DNA of 64,000 nt. Source: Levilactobacillus brevis (GTDB taxonomy: Bacteria > Bacillota > Bacilli > Lactobacillales > Lactobacillaceae). The DNA lies in NCBI GenBank assembly GCA_003666485.1, contig CP032931.1, positions 682,001 through 746,000 on the forward strand, read 5' to 3'. This document shows, in pieces, positions 7,670 through 16,036 of the stretch (position 1 is the first letter of the stretch; each line of letters starts with the position of its first letter). The notes beneath the pieces were generated by a model. The model ran no database searches, had not been told where the DNA came from, and worked only from the letters and a program-made list of their open reading frames with translations. Position numbers and translations under genes: made by a program.

Positions 7670-8194
7670 ATGGCTGATTTTAATCAATACACCCGTTGGG
7701 AACACCAGATGCACGGCGTGAAATTACCGCGCTGGGATGATTTACCGAAGTTTGACCTGTACATGGACCAGGTGACCGCACTGATCAATGACGTGCTGGG
7801 ACCGCTGGGTGTTGATATGATCACGCCCGCTATGATCAACAATTACGTGAAGCATAACGTGATCTTGGCGCCGGTGAAGAAGAAATATCAGACCATGCAG
7901 CTGACCGATATTTTAATGATCAGCCTCCTCAAGCCCATGTTCCAAACGGATACGGTGCGCTCAGGAATTGACCAGATCACTGCGGGCGATTACCCCAAGC
8001 AGGCCTATGACAACTTCATTGACCGCTTGGAAGACCGGCTCCACCATTTAGGCGAGGACCAGGTTCAACCGGCAGCAAAGGACTTGAACGAAAAGCTCAT
8101 GCAAGTCGCTGTCGATGCTGTGGTGGCGCGTTTACAGTCAGAAAAGCTGTTGCACTTGATCAAACGGCCGTTGCGTAAGATTGAAAAGAAATAA
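7670..8194 (+). CDS. DUF1836 protein
   Basis: A 174-residue protein with the opening seen in DUF1836 members, LPRWDDLPKFDLYMDQV, followed by TPAMINNYVKHNVI, which resembles the helix of a MerR-like DNA-binding domain. Such proteins are common in Firmicutes and are suspected regulators, but no target is known. It has its own promoter region and a terminator. Confidence 0.75.
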   Translation: MADFNQYTRWEHQMHGVKLPRWDDLPKFDLYMDQVTALINDVLGPLGVDMITPAMINNYVKHNVILAPVKKKYQTMQLTDILMISLLKPMFQTDTVRSGIDQITAGDYPKQAYDNFIDRLEDRLHHLGEDQVQPAAKDLNEKLMQVAVDAVVARLQSEKLLHLIKRPLRKIEKK

Positions 8195-8199
8195 CGTGA

Positions 8200-8236
8200 A
8201 ATGCCATCTTCGAGTTCGTTGGGGATGGCATTTTTT
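8200..8236 (+). terminator. Terminator after the DUF1836 gene
   Basis: AATGCCATC pairs with GATGGCATT, followed by a T run. Confidence 0.85.
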
Positions 8237-8287
8237 AATGGCTTGTCAGAATTCGAGGTAGCAGGCATAATCATAGTGGAGGTGAAG

Positions 8288-8530
8288 ATGACTGTAAAAG
8301 TTCAAAAGCAAGGTGAGACGTTGATAGTGGCACTCCCAGCTAGCTTGCAGGTTGAAGCGAACGCAGAATTTGACGTGATTCAGGAAACGAATGGCATTAT
8401 TTCCTTCGTACCAGTTCAACAGAATATTTTTGCACAGCATCCGGATGATGATTTACGAGCGGATATTGCGGCGATGAACCTTGGTGACAACGGCCGTGCC
8501 GTGGGGAAAGAGAATGTTTGGAAGGTTTAA
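8288..8530 (+). CDS. Orphan MazE/PemI-like antitoxin
   Basis: An 80-residue protein starting at ATG 8288, seven nt after GGAGGTG. The N-terminal half (VKVQKQGETLIVALPASLQVEANAEFDVI split over residues 3-31) follows the AbrB/MazE swapped-hairpin DNA-binding fold. The C-terminal half is the acidic, extended toxin-neutralising type. In a working operon a MazF/PemK toxin would follow. Here a 23-codon frame starts at the overlapping TAATG and runs straight into a terminator, so no toxin is encoded. It may be a solitary remnant or an anti-addiction module. Confidence 0.7.
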   Translation: MTVKVQKQGETLIVALPASLQVEANAEFDVIQETNGIISFVPVQQNIFAQHPDDDLRADIAAMNLGDNGRAVGKENVWKV

Positions 8531-8567
8531 TGATCGTTACCATGTTTTATTTAGAAAATAAAAAATC

Positions 8568-8612
8568 AAAACGACTGCTGACTAGATGCAAACTAGTGTC
8601 AGCAGTCGTTTT
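8568..8612. terminator. Bidirectional terminator between two toxin-antitoxin genes
   Basis: AAAACGACTGCTGAC pairs with GTCAGCAGTCGTTTT; A and T runs on both sides let it serve the antitoxin on the plus strand and the toxin gene on the minus strand. The stem sequence ACGACTGC recurs in the terminator at 9341-9389. Confidence 0.85.
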
Positions 8613-8641
8613 AGTATGAGGTCAGTGAAAGCGTCTTTAGA

Positions 8642-8971
8642 CTAGAACGAAGATTTCTTTTTGATTCGCAACACGTCATGTGACCCTGTGGTGACAAGCG
8701 TCAACGTTAATATACTTTGGTCGATTTGGTAAATGACAATCCAGCCATCGTAATGGCCGTGATGTTTTTGCAAACGGGCGGGGTGAAATTCTCTAAATCC
8801 CTGCCATTGCCCTTGCAATGCGTGGTCGTGTATTCGGGCTTTTTTAGCATTGTCTTTGGTGACAATTGCTTGAATGCAGTCTGCAATTAGACTTACCGGA
8901 TAATGTTGTTTGCCAAGTGTTTTTAATTCACGCTTAAACGTCCGCGTTTGTCTAATCTTTATTTTCGTCAA
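8642..8971 (-). CDS. YafQ/RelE-type mRNA interferase toxin
   Basis: A 109-residue basic protein. RQTRTFKRELKTLGKQHYP at the N-terminus, ARIHDHALQGQWQGFREFH in the middle and the C-terminal GSHDVLRIK follow the YafQ subgroup of RelE toxins, whose catalytic His/Asp/Phe residues cut mRNA in the ribosomal A site. Its start overlaps the end of the RelB/DinJ-type antitoxin gene by 20 bp, so the two are co-translated. The pair is complete and probably active. Confidence 0.88.
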   Translation of the reverse strand: MTKIKIRQTRTFKRELKTLGKQHYPVSLIADCIQAIVTKDNAKKARIHDHALQGQWQGFREFHPARLQKHHGHYDGWIVIYQIDQSILTLTLVTTGSHDVLRIKKKSSF

Positions 8972-9233
8972 TGTTATTTAACCAATTTTCCAGGTCGTGA
9001 ATTGTACCAATATCTTCGGTGCGTCCCGATTCAGCCTCTTTTTTAGCGGCTAATGCTTCAGGTGAATCTAGAAAACTGATTAATTGAACTTCATTGTTGG
9101 CGGCTTTAACTAATGATAAACGAATATATTCCGAAAGTGTCAAACCTTGTTTTTCTAAGTTCTTTTTAGCACGGTCACTAATGTCAGCTGTGACACGTGC
9201 AGAAACTGTTTTATCACGAATCAGCGTGGTCAT
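8952..9233 (-). CDS. RelB/DinJ-family antitoxin
   Basis: A 93-residue protein with a ribbon-helix-helix N-terminus (KTVSARVTADISDRAKKN, then GLTLSEYIRLSLVKAA) and an acidic C-terminal tail (NNIDENKD) that would wrap the toxin. RelB/DinJ proteins neutralise YafQ/RelE and repress their own promoter. It is the first gene of the pair. Confidence 0.88.
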   Translation of the reverse strand: MTTLIRDKTVSARVTADISDRAKKNLEKQGLTLSEYIRLSLVKAANNEVQLISFLDSPEALAAKKEAESGRTEDIGTIHDLENWLNNIDENKD

Positions 9234-9340
9234 AAAAAAGTCGCTTCCTCTCTTTGCTCGTTTACGTCCGTATTACATTATGAGGATACGAAGATTTTGA
9301 CGATTTGTCAAAGGAATTGCTTGGAGCTAATGTTTCCCAC

Positions 9341-9389
9341 AAAAAACGACTGCCAACCAGGTTCAGGACCTGTGTCAGCAGTCGTTTTT
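9341..9389. terminator. Terminator of the glycerophosphodiesterase gene
   Basis: AAAACGACTG and CAGTCGTTTTT form the outer stem, with an inner CCAGGTTC/GGACCTG pairing. It shares its outer stem with the hairpin at 8568-8612, so the toxin-antitoxin pair is bracketed by similar terminators. Confidence 0.8.
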
Positions 9390-9399
9390 GCGTGTAAAA

Positions 9400-11193
9400 T
9401 TATTGCGTTTGGGTCTCCAAGGATAAGTCATTCATAAGTGTCAACAACAGGTTGGCGTAGCTAGGGTGATCCGTGTTGTCCTTGATTTCCTGTTGGATCA
9501 CCGACAAGTTGTTGGTGATGACCCCATTGGCGCCCATGAACATCATCTGGTCCAGGTTGGTGATGGTGTCGATGTCCCAGGCATAAACTTTTTTATGCTG
9601 GCGATTGGCCTGGTCGATGAAGGTGTCATTGAGCGTTGTAGATTCCATGGTGTAGGCATTGGCCTTAGTGTGAGGGAACGTCAGGTTATACGGCATGATG
9701 TAGCTGACAAATAGGTCGGGGTGTGCCGTCTTCAATTGATTCATAATCTTATAACTGAGCGTGTGAACCTGTTCGTGATTGGCGAGGATGCGTTTGCCAA
9801 ATTGCCGGTAGAAACGTTCGGCGAGATCGGGCGTATCGGCGCTACCCGTCTTGATCTCAATCAGGAGCTTTTGGTGGTGAGCAATGGCCGTGTTCAAATA
9901 GTGATTGAAGCTAGGAATCTTGGCTTGATAGCCGTTTTCCGTGACGGTCACTTTAGTCAGTTGCTTAAGTGTCATCTTGGACACGGACCGCTTCAATCCA
10001 GCCAGCGCCTTGAGGTTGCCATCGTGCATCACGACAAACTGGTGGTCCTTGGTCATGCGGATGTCCATTTCCACGAAGTCGGGCTTTTCCCGGCTAGTCT
10101 TGACCATGGCGGGAATGGTATTTTGCACGCCATTGCCGTTGTCGACGCCTCGGTGGGCAATCGTCAGGGGCTTAGTCATGGCCAGACCGTTGAGATAAAT
10201 CAGGTTGAAACCAACTAGCGCCGCACTGATGACGGTCAGACTGCTGATGATCAGGAGTCGGGTCCGCAGTTTGGTCTTGGCAGGTTCACGGAAGCTGAAG
10301 AGCGACAGTGGTGTTTGCCGATGGGTGTCGTGGCTGCTCAAGATAATCATCATGAAGATGATCGTGGCGTAGCACACCAAAAATTCCGTGAGTACTTCCA
10401 TCAAGAAGAGATTGGCGGTCGCCGCCACCAGCGCCACGCCGGTCTTGTCGAAGAGCACCTGACCAACGTACAGGACGGCGTAAATGACGAAGACGACCAC
10501 GCTGATCAAGACCAACGTCAAAATAATTTTGCTAAAGTAGTTCCAGAAATTATAGCGGGTGCGTTGCCAACTCAACCGGATGGCCTCGCGGCTGTGGTAG
10601 TGGTCGAGCATCATCAGCGGTAGGACGGCAATCAGGCGAATGCCAATGTAGGCCGCCACCACGTAGAGGATGGCTAGCAACGCGGCCCACAGCGGATTGT
10701 CCAAGAGATAACTCATAATGAAGGCGGGAATCTTTGCCTTGTTGAGCAAAGGCGTGGTGAACAGCTCGCTACCGAACGGAATGATGACGATAAAGTAGCC
10801 AATAAAGAAGAAAAAGGTGCTGGGTGAGGCCCCGGCAATGCTGCGGACCGTGTCACCCAGCAGGGCGCGGGTCGTTTCCGGGCGGCCGTTACGGATATTG
10901 ATGATTCCCAGTAACAGATAAGCGAATTGCCAGTAAATTAGGGTAACAACCACTAATAGGATTAAAAGTAGGCCAATGATGGCCAGGGGATGGTTCAGCG
11001 CAATGGCGCCAATATTGGTATAAGACACGTAGGGAACGTGTTGCCAGTCCATCAGTGCGGACGTCAGCCAGGTCAAGGCCGGCACCGCCAAATAACTGAT
11101 CGCCAGGTTGGTCACGAAGACCAGCGTGACGTAGCTCCCCCAGTGTTGGAAAAAGTGGTGGGTTGCTTCCCGCCAGAACCGCCAAGCTTGCAC
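9400..11193 (-). CDS. Membrane-fused glycerophosphodiester phosphodiesterase
   Basis: A 597-residue two-part protein. About 330 N-terminal residues hold some eight hydrophobic segments (glycerophosphoryl diester phosphodiesterase membrane domain). The remainder is a GDPD catalytic domain with IAHRGVDNGNGVQNT, VEMDIRMTKDHQFVVMHD and LLIEIKTG, which supply the catalytic His pair and the metal-binding Glu/Asp. It hydrolyses glycerophosphodiesters to glycerol-3-phosphate and an alcohol; in Gram-positives lipoteichoic acid or deacylated lipids are likely substrates. The GTG at 11193 is preferred because GAGAGGAG lies 9 nt upstream; GTG 11217 has no ribosome site. Confidence 0.88.
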   Translation of the reverse strand: MQAWRFWREATHHFFQHWGSYVTLVFVTNLAISYLAVPALTWLTSALMDWQHVPYVSYTNIGAIALNHPLAIIGLLLILLVVVTLIYWQFAYLLLGIINIRNGRPETTRALLGDTVRSIAGASPSTFFFFIGYFIVIIPFGSELFTTPLLNKAKIPAFIMSYLLDNPLWAALLAILYVVAAYIGIRLIAVLPLMMLDHYHSREAIRLSWQRTRYNFWNYFSKIILTLVLISVVVFVIYAVLYVGQVLFDKTGVALVAATANLFLMEVLTEFLVCYATIIFMMIILSSHDTHRQTPLSLFSFREPAKTKLRTRLLIISSLTVISAALVGFNLIYLNGLAMTKPLTIAHRGVDNGNGVQNTIPAMVKTSREKPDFVEMDIRMTKDHQFVVMHDGNLKALAGLKRSVSKMTLKQLTKVTVTENGYQAKIPSFNHYLNTAIAHHQKLLIEIKTGSADTPDLAERFYRQFGKRILANHEQVHTLSYKIMNQLKTAHPDLFVSYIMPYNLTFPHTKANAYTMESTTLNDTFIDQANRQHKKVYAWDIDTITNLDQMMFMGANGVITNNLSVIQQEIKDNTDHPSYANLLLTLMNDLSLETQTQ

Positions 11194-11441
11194 AGTTCTC
11201 AACTCCTCTCGATTCACGAAAAGTCCCAGTGGATGCCGGAACTTTAGGGTATGTGTTTACCTACTACTTTAGCACAATGGGTCGGTGGCTACCTGAGAAA
11301 ATAAGCGGGCCAGGAATAGCGGTCGCCATCACGAAGAATGGCCAGGTTTATGAAAAAGTTGATCGATAGTTATGAAAACGAAATGGTTAGGTAGTGATAT
11401 TATTCACAGAAAGAAAAACGACGAAATTATTTTAGCTATCG
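11194..11441. other. Intergenic region between the phosphodiesterase and adhE
   Basis: The divergent region runs from 11194 to 11613. The part up to 11441 shows no convincing gene. Regulatory sites for adhE occupy 11442-11562 and are listed separately. Confidence 0.6.
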
Positions 11442-11455
11442 TGTATGCGCTTACA
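11442..11455 (+). promoter_or_regulatory. Candidate cre site upstream of adhE
   Basis: TGTATGCGCTTACA matches the CcpA operator consensus TGWAANCGNTNWCA with one mismatch. It lies about 80 bp upstream of the predicted -35. Confidence 0.55.
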
Positions 11456-11509
11456 TTCAAAGCAGCTGTAAACACCGGCAAACAAGGCATAGTAAGCCAA
11501 GCGAATTAA

Positions 11510-11527
11510 TTGTGATTATTTTAACAA
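11510..11527 (+). promoter_or_regulatory. Rex-like operator of adhE
   Basis: TTGTGATTATTTTAACAA has the TTGTGA...TNACAA half-sites of the redox repressor Rex. It ends 7 bp before the -35 hexamer. High NADH would release Rex and switch on ethanol formation. Confidence 0.7.
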
Positions 11528-11534
11528 AAAAGGC

Positions 11535-11562
11535 TTGCGTAATTTTGAAATCATGATATGAT
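11535..11562 (+). promoter_or_regulatory. adhE promoter
   Basis: TTGCGT (11535-11540), 16-bp spacer, TATGAT (11557-11562). About 50 nt of leader precede the ATG. Confidence 0.7.
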
Positions 11563-11613
11563 ATATCTCGTGAAGAAATTAACAAAGATGTTTTCAAAGA
11601 TGGAGGCATAACC

Positions 11614-14232
11614 ATGTTAAAAGACGTGAAAGAGAAAACGACTACTAAAAAACAAGAAAACAATGAAACTGTTGATCAAATGATCGACCGCTTAACCGCC
11701 AAGGCCCACGACGCCCTGTGCGCTATGGATAATTTCGACCAAGCTAAGGTCGACCACATCGTTCATCAAATGGCCATCGCCGGGTTGGACCACCATATGG
11801 AACTGGCCAAGGCAGCCTTTGACGAAACGGGTCGGGGTGTGATGGAAGACAAAGCCATCAAGAACATGTACGCCACTGAAGAAATCTGGCACTCAATCAA
11901 GAAGGACAAAACGGTTGGTATCATTAAAGACGACCACGAACGGCAACTGATTACCGTGGCTGAACCACTGGGTATCTTGGCCGGGGTCACCCCCGTGACG
12001 AACCCAACGTCCACGACGCTGTTCAAGTCCCTGATTGCGGTGAAGACGCGGAACCCGATCATCTTCGCCTTCCACCCACAAGCACAGAAGTCTTCCGTGA
12101 TGGCTGCTAAAGTCGTTCGCGACGCTGCCATCGCAGCCGGGGCACCAGAGGGCGTGATCTCTTGGATTGAAACGCCAAGCATTGAAGCCACTACTGCTTT
12201 AATGAACCACCCGATGGTTGCCAGTGTCTTGGCTACCGGTGGTCCTGGCATGGTCAAGGCCGCTTACTCCACTGGGAAACCAGCCTTAGGGGTCGGTCCT
12301 GGTAATGGCCCAGCCTACATTGAAAAGACGGCTAACATCAAGCGGGCCGTGTACGACATTGTGTTGTCCAAGACGTTTGATAACGGGATGGTCTGCGCGT
12401 CTGAAAACAGTGCCATCATCGACCAAGAAATCTACGCAGAAGTTAAGAAGGAAATGCAAGACCGCGGCGTCTTCTTCATTAAGAAGAGCGACGAAAAGGC
12501 CTTGGCCGAAGCCATGTTTAAGCCTGAAGGTGGCGTGAAGGGCCCCGTTCCTGGGATGTCTGCCCAAAAGATCGCTGACATTGCGGGTATCAAGATTCCT
12601 GCCGGCACCAAGGTCTTAGCTGCCGAAATTACCGGTGTTGGGCCAAAGTTCCCACTGTCTCAAGAAAAACTGTGCCCAATGATTTCCGTTTACAAGGCTA
12701 CCAGTAAGGACAATGCGTTTGACCTCTGTGACCAACTGCTACACTTCGGTGGGCTGGGTCACACGGCAGCCATCCACACCATGGACGATGATTTGGCCAC
12801 TGAATTTGGTATCAAGATGAAGGCCAGCCGGGTCTTGGTCAACACGCCATCCGCCATTGGTGGAATCGGGAACCTCTACAACGAAATGGTGCCATCACTG
12901 ACCTTGGGGACTGGTTCATGGGGCAAGAACTCCGTGTCCCACAACGTTTCCTCATTTGACCTGTTGAACATCAAAACGATTGCAAAGCGGCGAAATAATA
13001 TGCAATGGATTAAATTACCTCGAGTTTACTTTGAAAAGACTTCTGTTCGTTACCTCGACGATATGCCGGGCATTAAGCGCGTCTTCTTGGTCACCGACCC
13101 AGCAATGGTTGAGTTGGGCTACGTGGACACGGTCTTGAACGAATTGAAACGCCAACCAAACGGCATCGAATACTCCCTGTTCTCCGACGTTGAACCGGAC
13201 CCAACGACTGACACGGTCAACCGTGGGGTCACGCAAATGCGGATGTTCAAGCCAGATACGATCGTGGCCTTAGGTGGGGGTTCTGCGATGGACGCTGCCA
13301 AGAACATGTGGTTGTTCTATGAAGACCCAGAAGCCAGCTTCTTTGGGGCTAAGCAAAAATTCCTGGACATTCGGAAGCGGGCTTACAAGTTTAACAAGCC
13401 ACACAAGGCCCAATTCGTGGCCATTCCAACGACCTCAGGGACTGGTTCTGAAGTAACTCCATTCTCCGTCATCACGGATTCCAAGACCCACGTGAAGTAC
13501 CCACTGGCCGATTACGCCTTGACGCCAGACGTTGCCATCGTGGATTCCCAATTCATCGAAACGGTGCCAAAGAAGACGGTCGCATACTCTGGACTGGACG
13601 TCTTGACCCACGCTATCGAATCCTACGTGTCCAACATGGCTTCCGATTACACTCGGCCATGGTCACTGCAGGCCATCAAGCTGGTCATGGACAACCTGAC
13701 TAACTCCTACAACGGCGATATCACGGCGCGTGAAGAAATGCATAACGCCTCGACCTTAGCCGGGATGGCCTTTGCCAACGCCTTCCTCGGGGTTGACCAC
13801 TCCATCGCCCACAAACTGGGTGGGGAATTCGGCTTACCGCATGGGTTGGCCATCGCCATCACCTTGCCACACGTGATCCGGTACAACTTCAAGGAACCTT
13901 CCAAGTTGACCATGTGGCCGAAGTACGAATACTTCCGGGCCGACGAAGACTACGCCCAAATTGCGCGGTACCTGGGCTTGCCAGGCACGACGAAGGAAGA
14001 ATTGAAGGAAGCTTTGGTCCACAAAATCATCGACCTGGCCCACTCAGTTGGCGTAACACTGAGCTTGAAGGCCAACGGTGTCGACAAGGCCCACTTCGAC
14101 AAGGCCGTCGACAAATTAGCCGAACTGGCCTTCGAAGACCAATGCACGACCGCTAACCCACGCGAACCACTGGTTTCTGAACTGAAACAAATTATGATTG
14201 ACGAATACGACGGGAAAAACGTTGAGAAATAA
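11614..14232 (+). CDS. adhE: Bifunctional acetaldehyde-CoA/alcohol dehydrogenase
   Basis: An 872-residue cytosolic enzyme that reduces acetyl-CoA to acetaldehyde and then to ethanol, oxidising two NADH. The N-terminal aldehyde dehydrogenase half holds catalytic Cys261 in NGMVCASENS. The C-terminal iron-dependent alcohol dehydrogenase half carries GGGSAMDAAKNM from residue 554 and the metal-binding GLDVLTHAIESYVS and DHSIAHKLGGEFGLPHG. The length is normal for the family and both active sites look intact. ATG 11614 is preceded by GGAGG. In a phosphoketolase fermenter this is the main route for reoxidising NADH, matching the Rex-like site upstream. Confidence 0.97.
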   Translation: MLKDVKEKTTTKKQENNETVDQMIDRLTAKAHDALCAMDNFDQAKVDHIVHQMAIAGLDHHMELAKAAFDETGRGVMEDKAIKNMYATEEIWHSIKKDKTVGIIKDDHERQLITVAEPLGILAGVTPVTNPTSTTLFKSLIAVKTRNPIIFAFHPQAQKSSVMAAKVVRDAAIAAGAPEGVISWIETPSIEATTALMNHPMVASVLATGGPGMVKAAYSTGKPALGVGPGNGPAYIEKTANIKRAVYDIVLSKTFDNGMVCASENSAIIDQEIYAEVKKEMQDRGVFFIKKSDEKALAEAMFKPEGGVKGPVPGMSAQKIADIAGIKIPAGTKVLAAEITGVGPKFPLSQEKLCPMISVYKATSKDNAFDLCDQLLHFGGLGHTAAIHTMDDDLATEFGIKMKASRVLVNTPSAIGGIGNLYNEMVPSLTLGTGSWGKNSVSHNVSSFDLLNIKTIAKRRNNMQWIKLPRVYFEKTSVRYLDDMPGIKRVFLVTDPAMVELGYVDTVLNELKRQPNGIEYSLFSDVEPDPTTDTVNRGVTQMRMFKPDTIVALGGGSAMDAAKNMWLFYEDPEASFFGAKQKFLDIRKRAYKFNKPHKAQFVAIPTTSGTGSEVTPFSVITDSKTHVKYPLADYALTPDVAIVDSQFIETVPKKTVAYSGLDVLTHAIESYVSNMASDYTRPWSLQAIKLVMDNLTNSYNGDITAREEMHNASTLAGMAFANAFLGVDHSIAHKLGGEFGLPHGLAIAITLPHVIRYNFKEPSKLTMWPKYEYFRADEDYAQIARYLGLPGTTKEELKEALVHKIIDLAHSVGVTLSLKANGVDKAHFDKAVDKLAELAFEDQCTTANPREPLVSELKQIMIDEYDGKNVEK

Positions 14233-14271
14233 CGGTTTTCACCAGTATTCAAGGCACAACTCTCGTTAAAG

Positions 14272-14316
14272 CTAGGTCAGTTTCCCTTTACCCGGGGAGG
14301 CTGGCCTAGTTTTTTT
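14272..14316 (+). terminator. Terminator after adhE
   Basis: CTAGGTCAG pairs with CTGGCCTAG over a G/C-rich loop, followed by seven T residues. Confidence 0.85.
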
Positions 14317-14719
14317 AGGGTTGGCGTGACGCGTGATCCCGCTACTGACGACGGATTGACGGTTATCGGGTAGATAAAAAGTGCGTGTTTCTACTATATT
14401 ATACTGGGAGTTAAGCGTAAATGGTGGTGGGTGATGAACATTAGTAGTGGGTGGTCATTAGGGCCCTTAGGCAAAATTGATGGAAAAGTTGGTCGATTTC
14501 GCTTAATTATTAACGACTGCAATCATAAAAATCCGAGTAAAATTGGCCAGTTTTCATCAAATTTTCATGAAATCGGCCATTTTTTTTGCGTTTTTTGGTG
14601 CAAAAGGCACGGAAAAACACGGCCCGTTTTCACTAAAATGGGTAAAAATGGGCCCAAAAAAGCGTTTTATATAACAGCAGTGTTACAAATATTACAGATT
14701 GTCATACTGTAATATTTTT
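14317..14719. other. AT-rich intergenic region upstream of the first LysM gene
   Basis: No convincing gene. A second terminator-like hairpin lies at 14543-14587 (TTGGCC...GGCCA then eight T residues), so a short transcript could start near the TATATTATACT at about 14395. A perfect 10-bp inverted repeat, AATATTACAG/CTGTAATATT, lies at 14688-14716. Confidence 0.5.
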
Positions 14720-14774
14720 CTTAACGCGGGCGTAACGTAACCCCAATCTAACTGACACAACCATCGGTTATTCT
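14720..14774 (+). promoter_or_regulatory. WalR-like boxes and promoter of the first LysM gene
   Basis: CTTAAC (14720) and CGTAAC (14731) are half-sites 11 bp apart; TGACAC at 14753 is a weaker one, 22 bp on. The -10 TATTCT starts at 14769, 16 bp after that last half-site, and there is no good -35. The same geometry is seen before three other exported proteins in the window. Confidence 0.55.
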
Positions 14775-14813
14775 AATACCCGTTAAGCAAACAAAGGAGG
14801 ACATTCATTTATC

Positions 14814-15437
14814 ATGAATATCAAAAAAGCTTTAGTTAATACTTTGGGTACGGTTGCCGTTGTCGGTGCCGGCCTGTTCGCCACCAACGTCACGGCCAAC
14901 GCCGACACTAATGTTACGGTCAAGCAGGGGGATTCTGTTTGGTCATTAGCTAACCAATACGGTTCATCCGTTAGTGCCATCGAAAGTGCCAACAGTTTGA
15001 GCAACAGCAACTTGATCTACGTGGGCCAAACGTTGAACGTGCCAAGCAGCACGAAGACGGCTACCACTAACAGTTCTAGCGTTGCTAGCCAAAACTACAC
15101 GTCTACGAACAACCAAGCTAGCCAATCCACGACTAGTCAAACAACGACTAACCAAGCAACGACGACCAACAACACTCAAGCAAGCAGCACGACTGCTTCA
15201 ACTGGTGTGTCTGGTTCCGAAGCCAGCGCCAAAGCTTGGATCGCTAACAAGGAATCTGGCGGTTCATACTCAGCCACTAACGGCCAATACATTGGGAAAT
15301 ACCAACTGAGTTCTTCTTACCTGAACGGTGACTACTCAGCTGCCAACCAAGAAAAGGTTGCGAACTCATACGTCGCTTCCCGTTACGGCTCATGGTCTGC
15401 GGCCCAAGCTTTCTGGCAAGCAAACGGCTGGTACTAA
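14814..15437 (+). CDS. Secreted LysM protein with lysozyme-like (transglycosylase-type) C-terminal domain
   Basis: A 207-residue exported cell-wall protein. A signal peptide (residues 1-30, ending near TANA) precedes one LysM domain (about 31-76; QGDSVWSLANQYGSS, IYVGQTLNVP), which binds peptidoglycan. A Thr/Ser/Gln-rich linker follows, then a C-terminal domain of about 70 residues beginning AKAWIANKESGGSY. The Glu in KESGG and the IGKYQLS motif resemble the catalytic region of Rpf/IsaA-type transglycosylases. Probably trims peptidoglycan in growth or division. The Shine-Dalgarno region and first codons are nearly identical to those of the paralogue at 16603, a sign of duplication. Confidence 0.88.
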   Translation: MNIKKALVNTLGTVAVVGAGLFATNVTANADTNVTVKQGDSVWSLANQYGSSVSAIESANSLSNSNLIYVGQTLNVPSSTKTATTNSSSVASQNYTSTNNQASQSTTSQTTTNQATTTNNTQASSTTASTGVSGSEASAKAWIANKESGGSYSATNGQYIGKYQLSSSYLNGDYSAANQEKVANSYVASRYGSWSAAQAFWQANGWY

Positions 15438-15485
15438 ACTGACCAGCGCTTAGAAAAGCTAACTAATTTACGTTTAAAATCAAGT

Positions 15486-15520
15486 AACGCCCCCGGATGC
15501 AGGTCCGCGGGCGTTTTTTG
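15486..15520 (+). terminator. Terminator after the first LysM gene
   Basis: AACGCCCCCGGA pairs with TCCGCGGGCGTT and is followed by a T run. Confidence 0.85.
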
Positions 15521-15619
15521 TCGGTTAAGTGTCTGAAGGTTGCAAGTACAACACACCTGATAATGCCCAGCTGACAAGGATTATGAACATTAAATTAGTC
15601 CACACCATCACCTGCGGCC
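15521..15619. repeat. Left flank of the structured-repeat locus B
   Basis: CCCAGCTGACAAGG at 15566, a TTAT, then AAATTAGTC to 15600 and CACCTGCG at 15609. The same string of words recurs at 62147-62199, next to a fragment of repeat B2. Together they mark a mobile or recombining unit larger than the RNA-like core. Confidence 0.6.
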
Positions 15620-15784
15620 GTCAGAGATTCCGGTAGCTATGGGGAACGCCGGTGGCCTAAGGAGCGGTCCACCGACTCGGCTTGAAGCTTGACGAACCCC
15701 GTCAATCTCCAAACACGTCCCACGCTGTAAGCTGAGGAAAAGCGCTCAGCTAACACCGTTGCCACAGCAACCTACATCTCTGAC
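15620..15784 (+). ncRNA. Structured intergenic RNA-like repeat, copy B1
   Basis: A 165-nt segment closed by GTCAGAGAT (15620-15628) and ATCTCTGAC (15776-15784). Inside are GATTCCG, GGGGAAC, a CGGTGG/CCACCG hairpin with loop CCTAAGGAGCGGT, and GGCTTGAAGC. Compared with A1 the closing stem has different bases but still pairs, and CTCCGG follows the stem in both. Same strand as A1. No long frame. Confidence 0.6.
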
Positions 15785-15888
15785 TGCCTCCGGTTACGTC
15801 AGTGGCAACCATAAAGTTGGCAGGAACATCGCTGAAAAAGCGATATACATCTACATTAATGGGTAATCTACTACGTAGCCGTGAGTGA

Positions 15889-16036
15889 GCTAAATTTGGA
15901 CTCAGCCGTGGGAGTTTTCAAGTGATTTGCTTGGAAACTGGCGTCTTCGAGACGTGTTTTTCGGCTCGAAGCGAGGTTGAAGACCGCCCTTTGGCTTCGA
16001 CCGGTCCTTCCCGCAGCGTCACGGTCCGAATTTGGC
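15889..16036 (-). ncRNA. Structured intergenic RNA-like repeat, copy B2
   Basis: Closed by GCTAAATTTGGAC (15889-15901) and GTCCGAATTTGGC (16024-16036). All 13 positions pair, two as G-U. Against copy A2, three positions change on both strands so that pairing is kept. The internal hairpins GTTTTCAAG/CTTGGAAAC, CGTCT/AGACG, TTCG/CGAA and GTTGAAG/CTTCGAC are in the same order as in A2. The conserved loop, read on the minus strand, is CCAAAGGGCGGT. Convergent with B1. Confidence 0.65.

Noticed and set aside
14431-14712. 93-codon plus-strand frame after adhE
   Set aside because: It crosses a terminator-like hairpin; low-complexity AT-rich sequence without a ribosome site.
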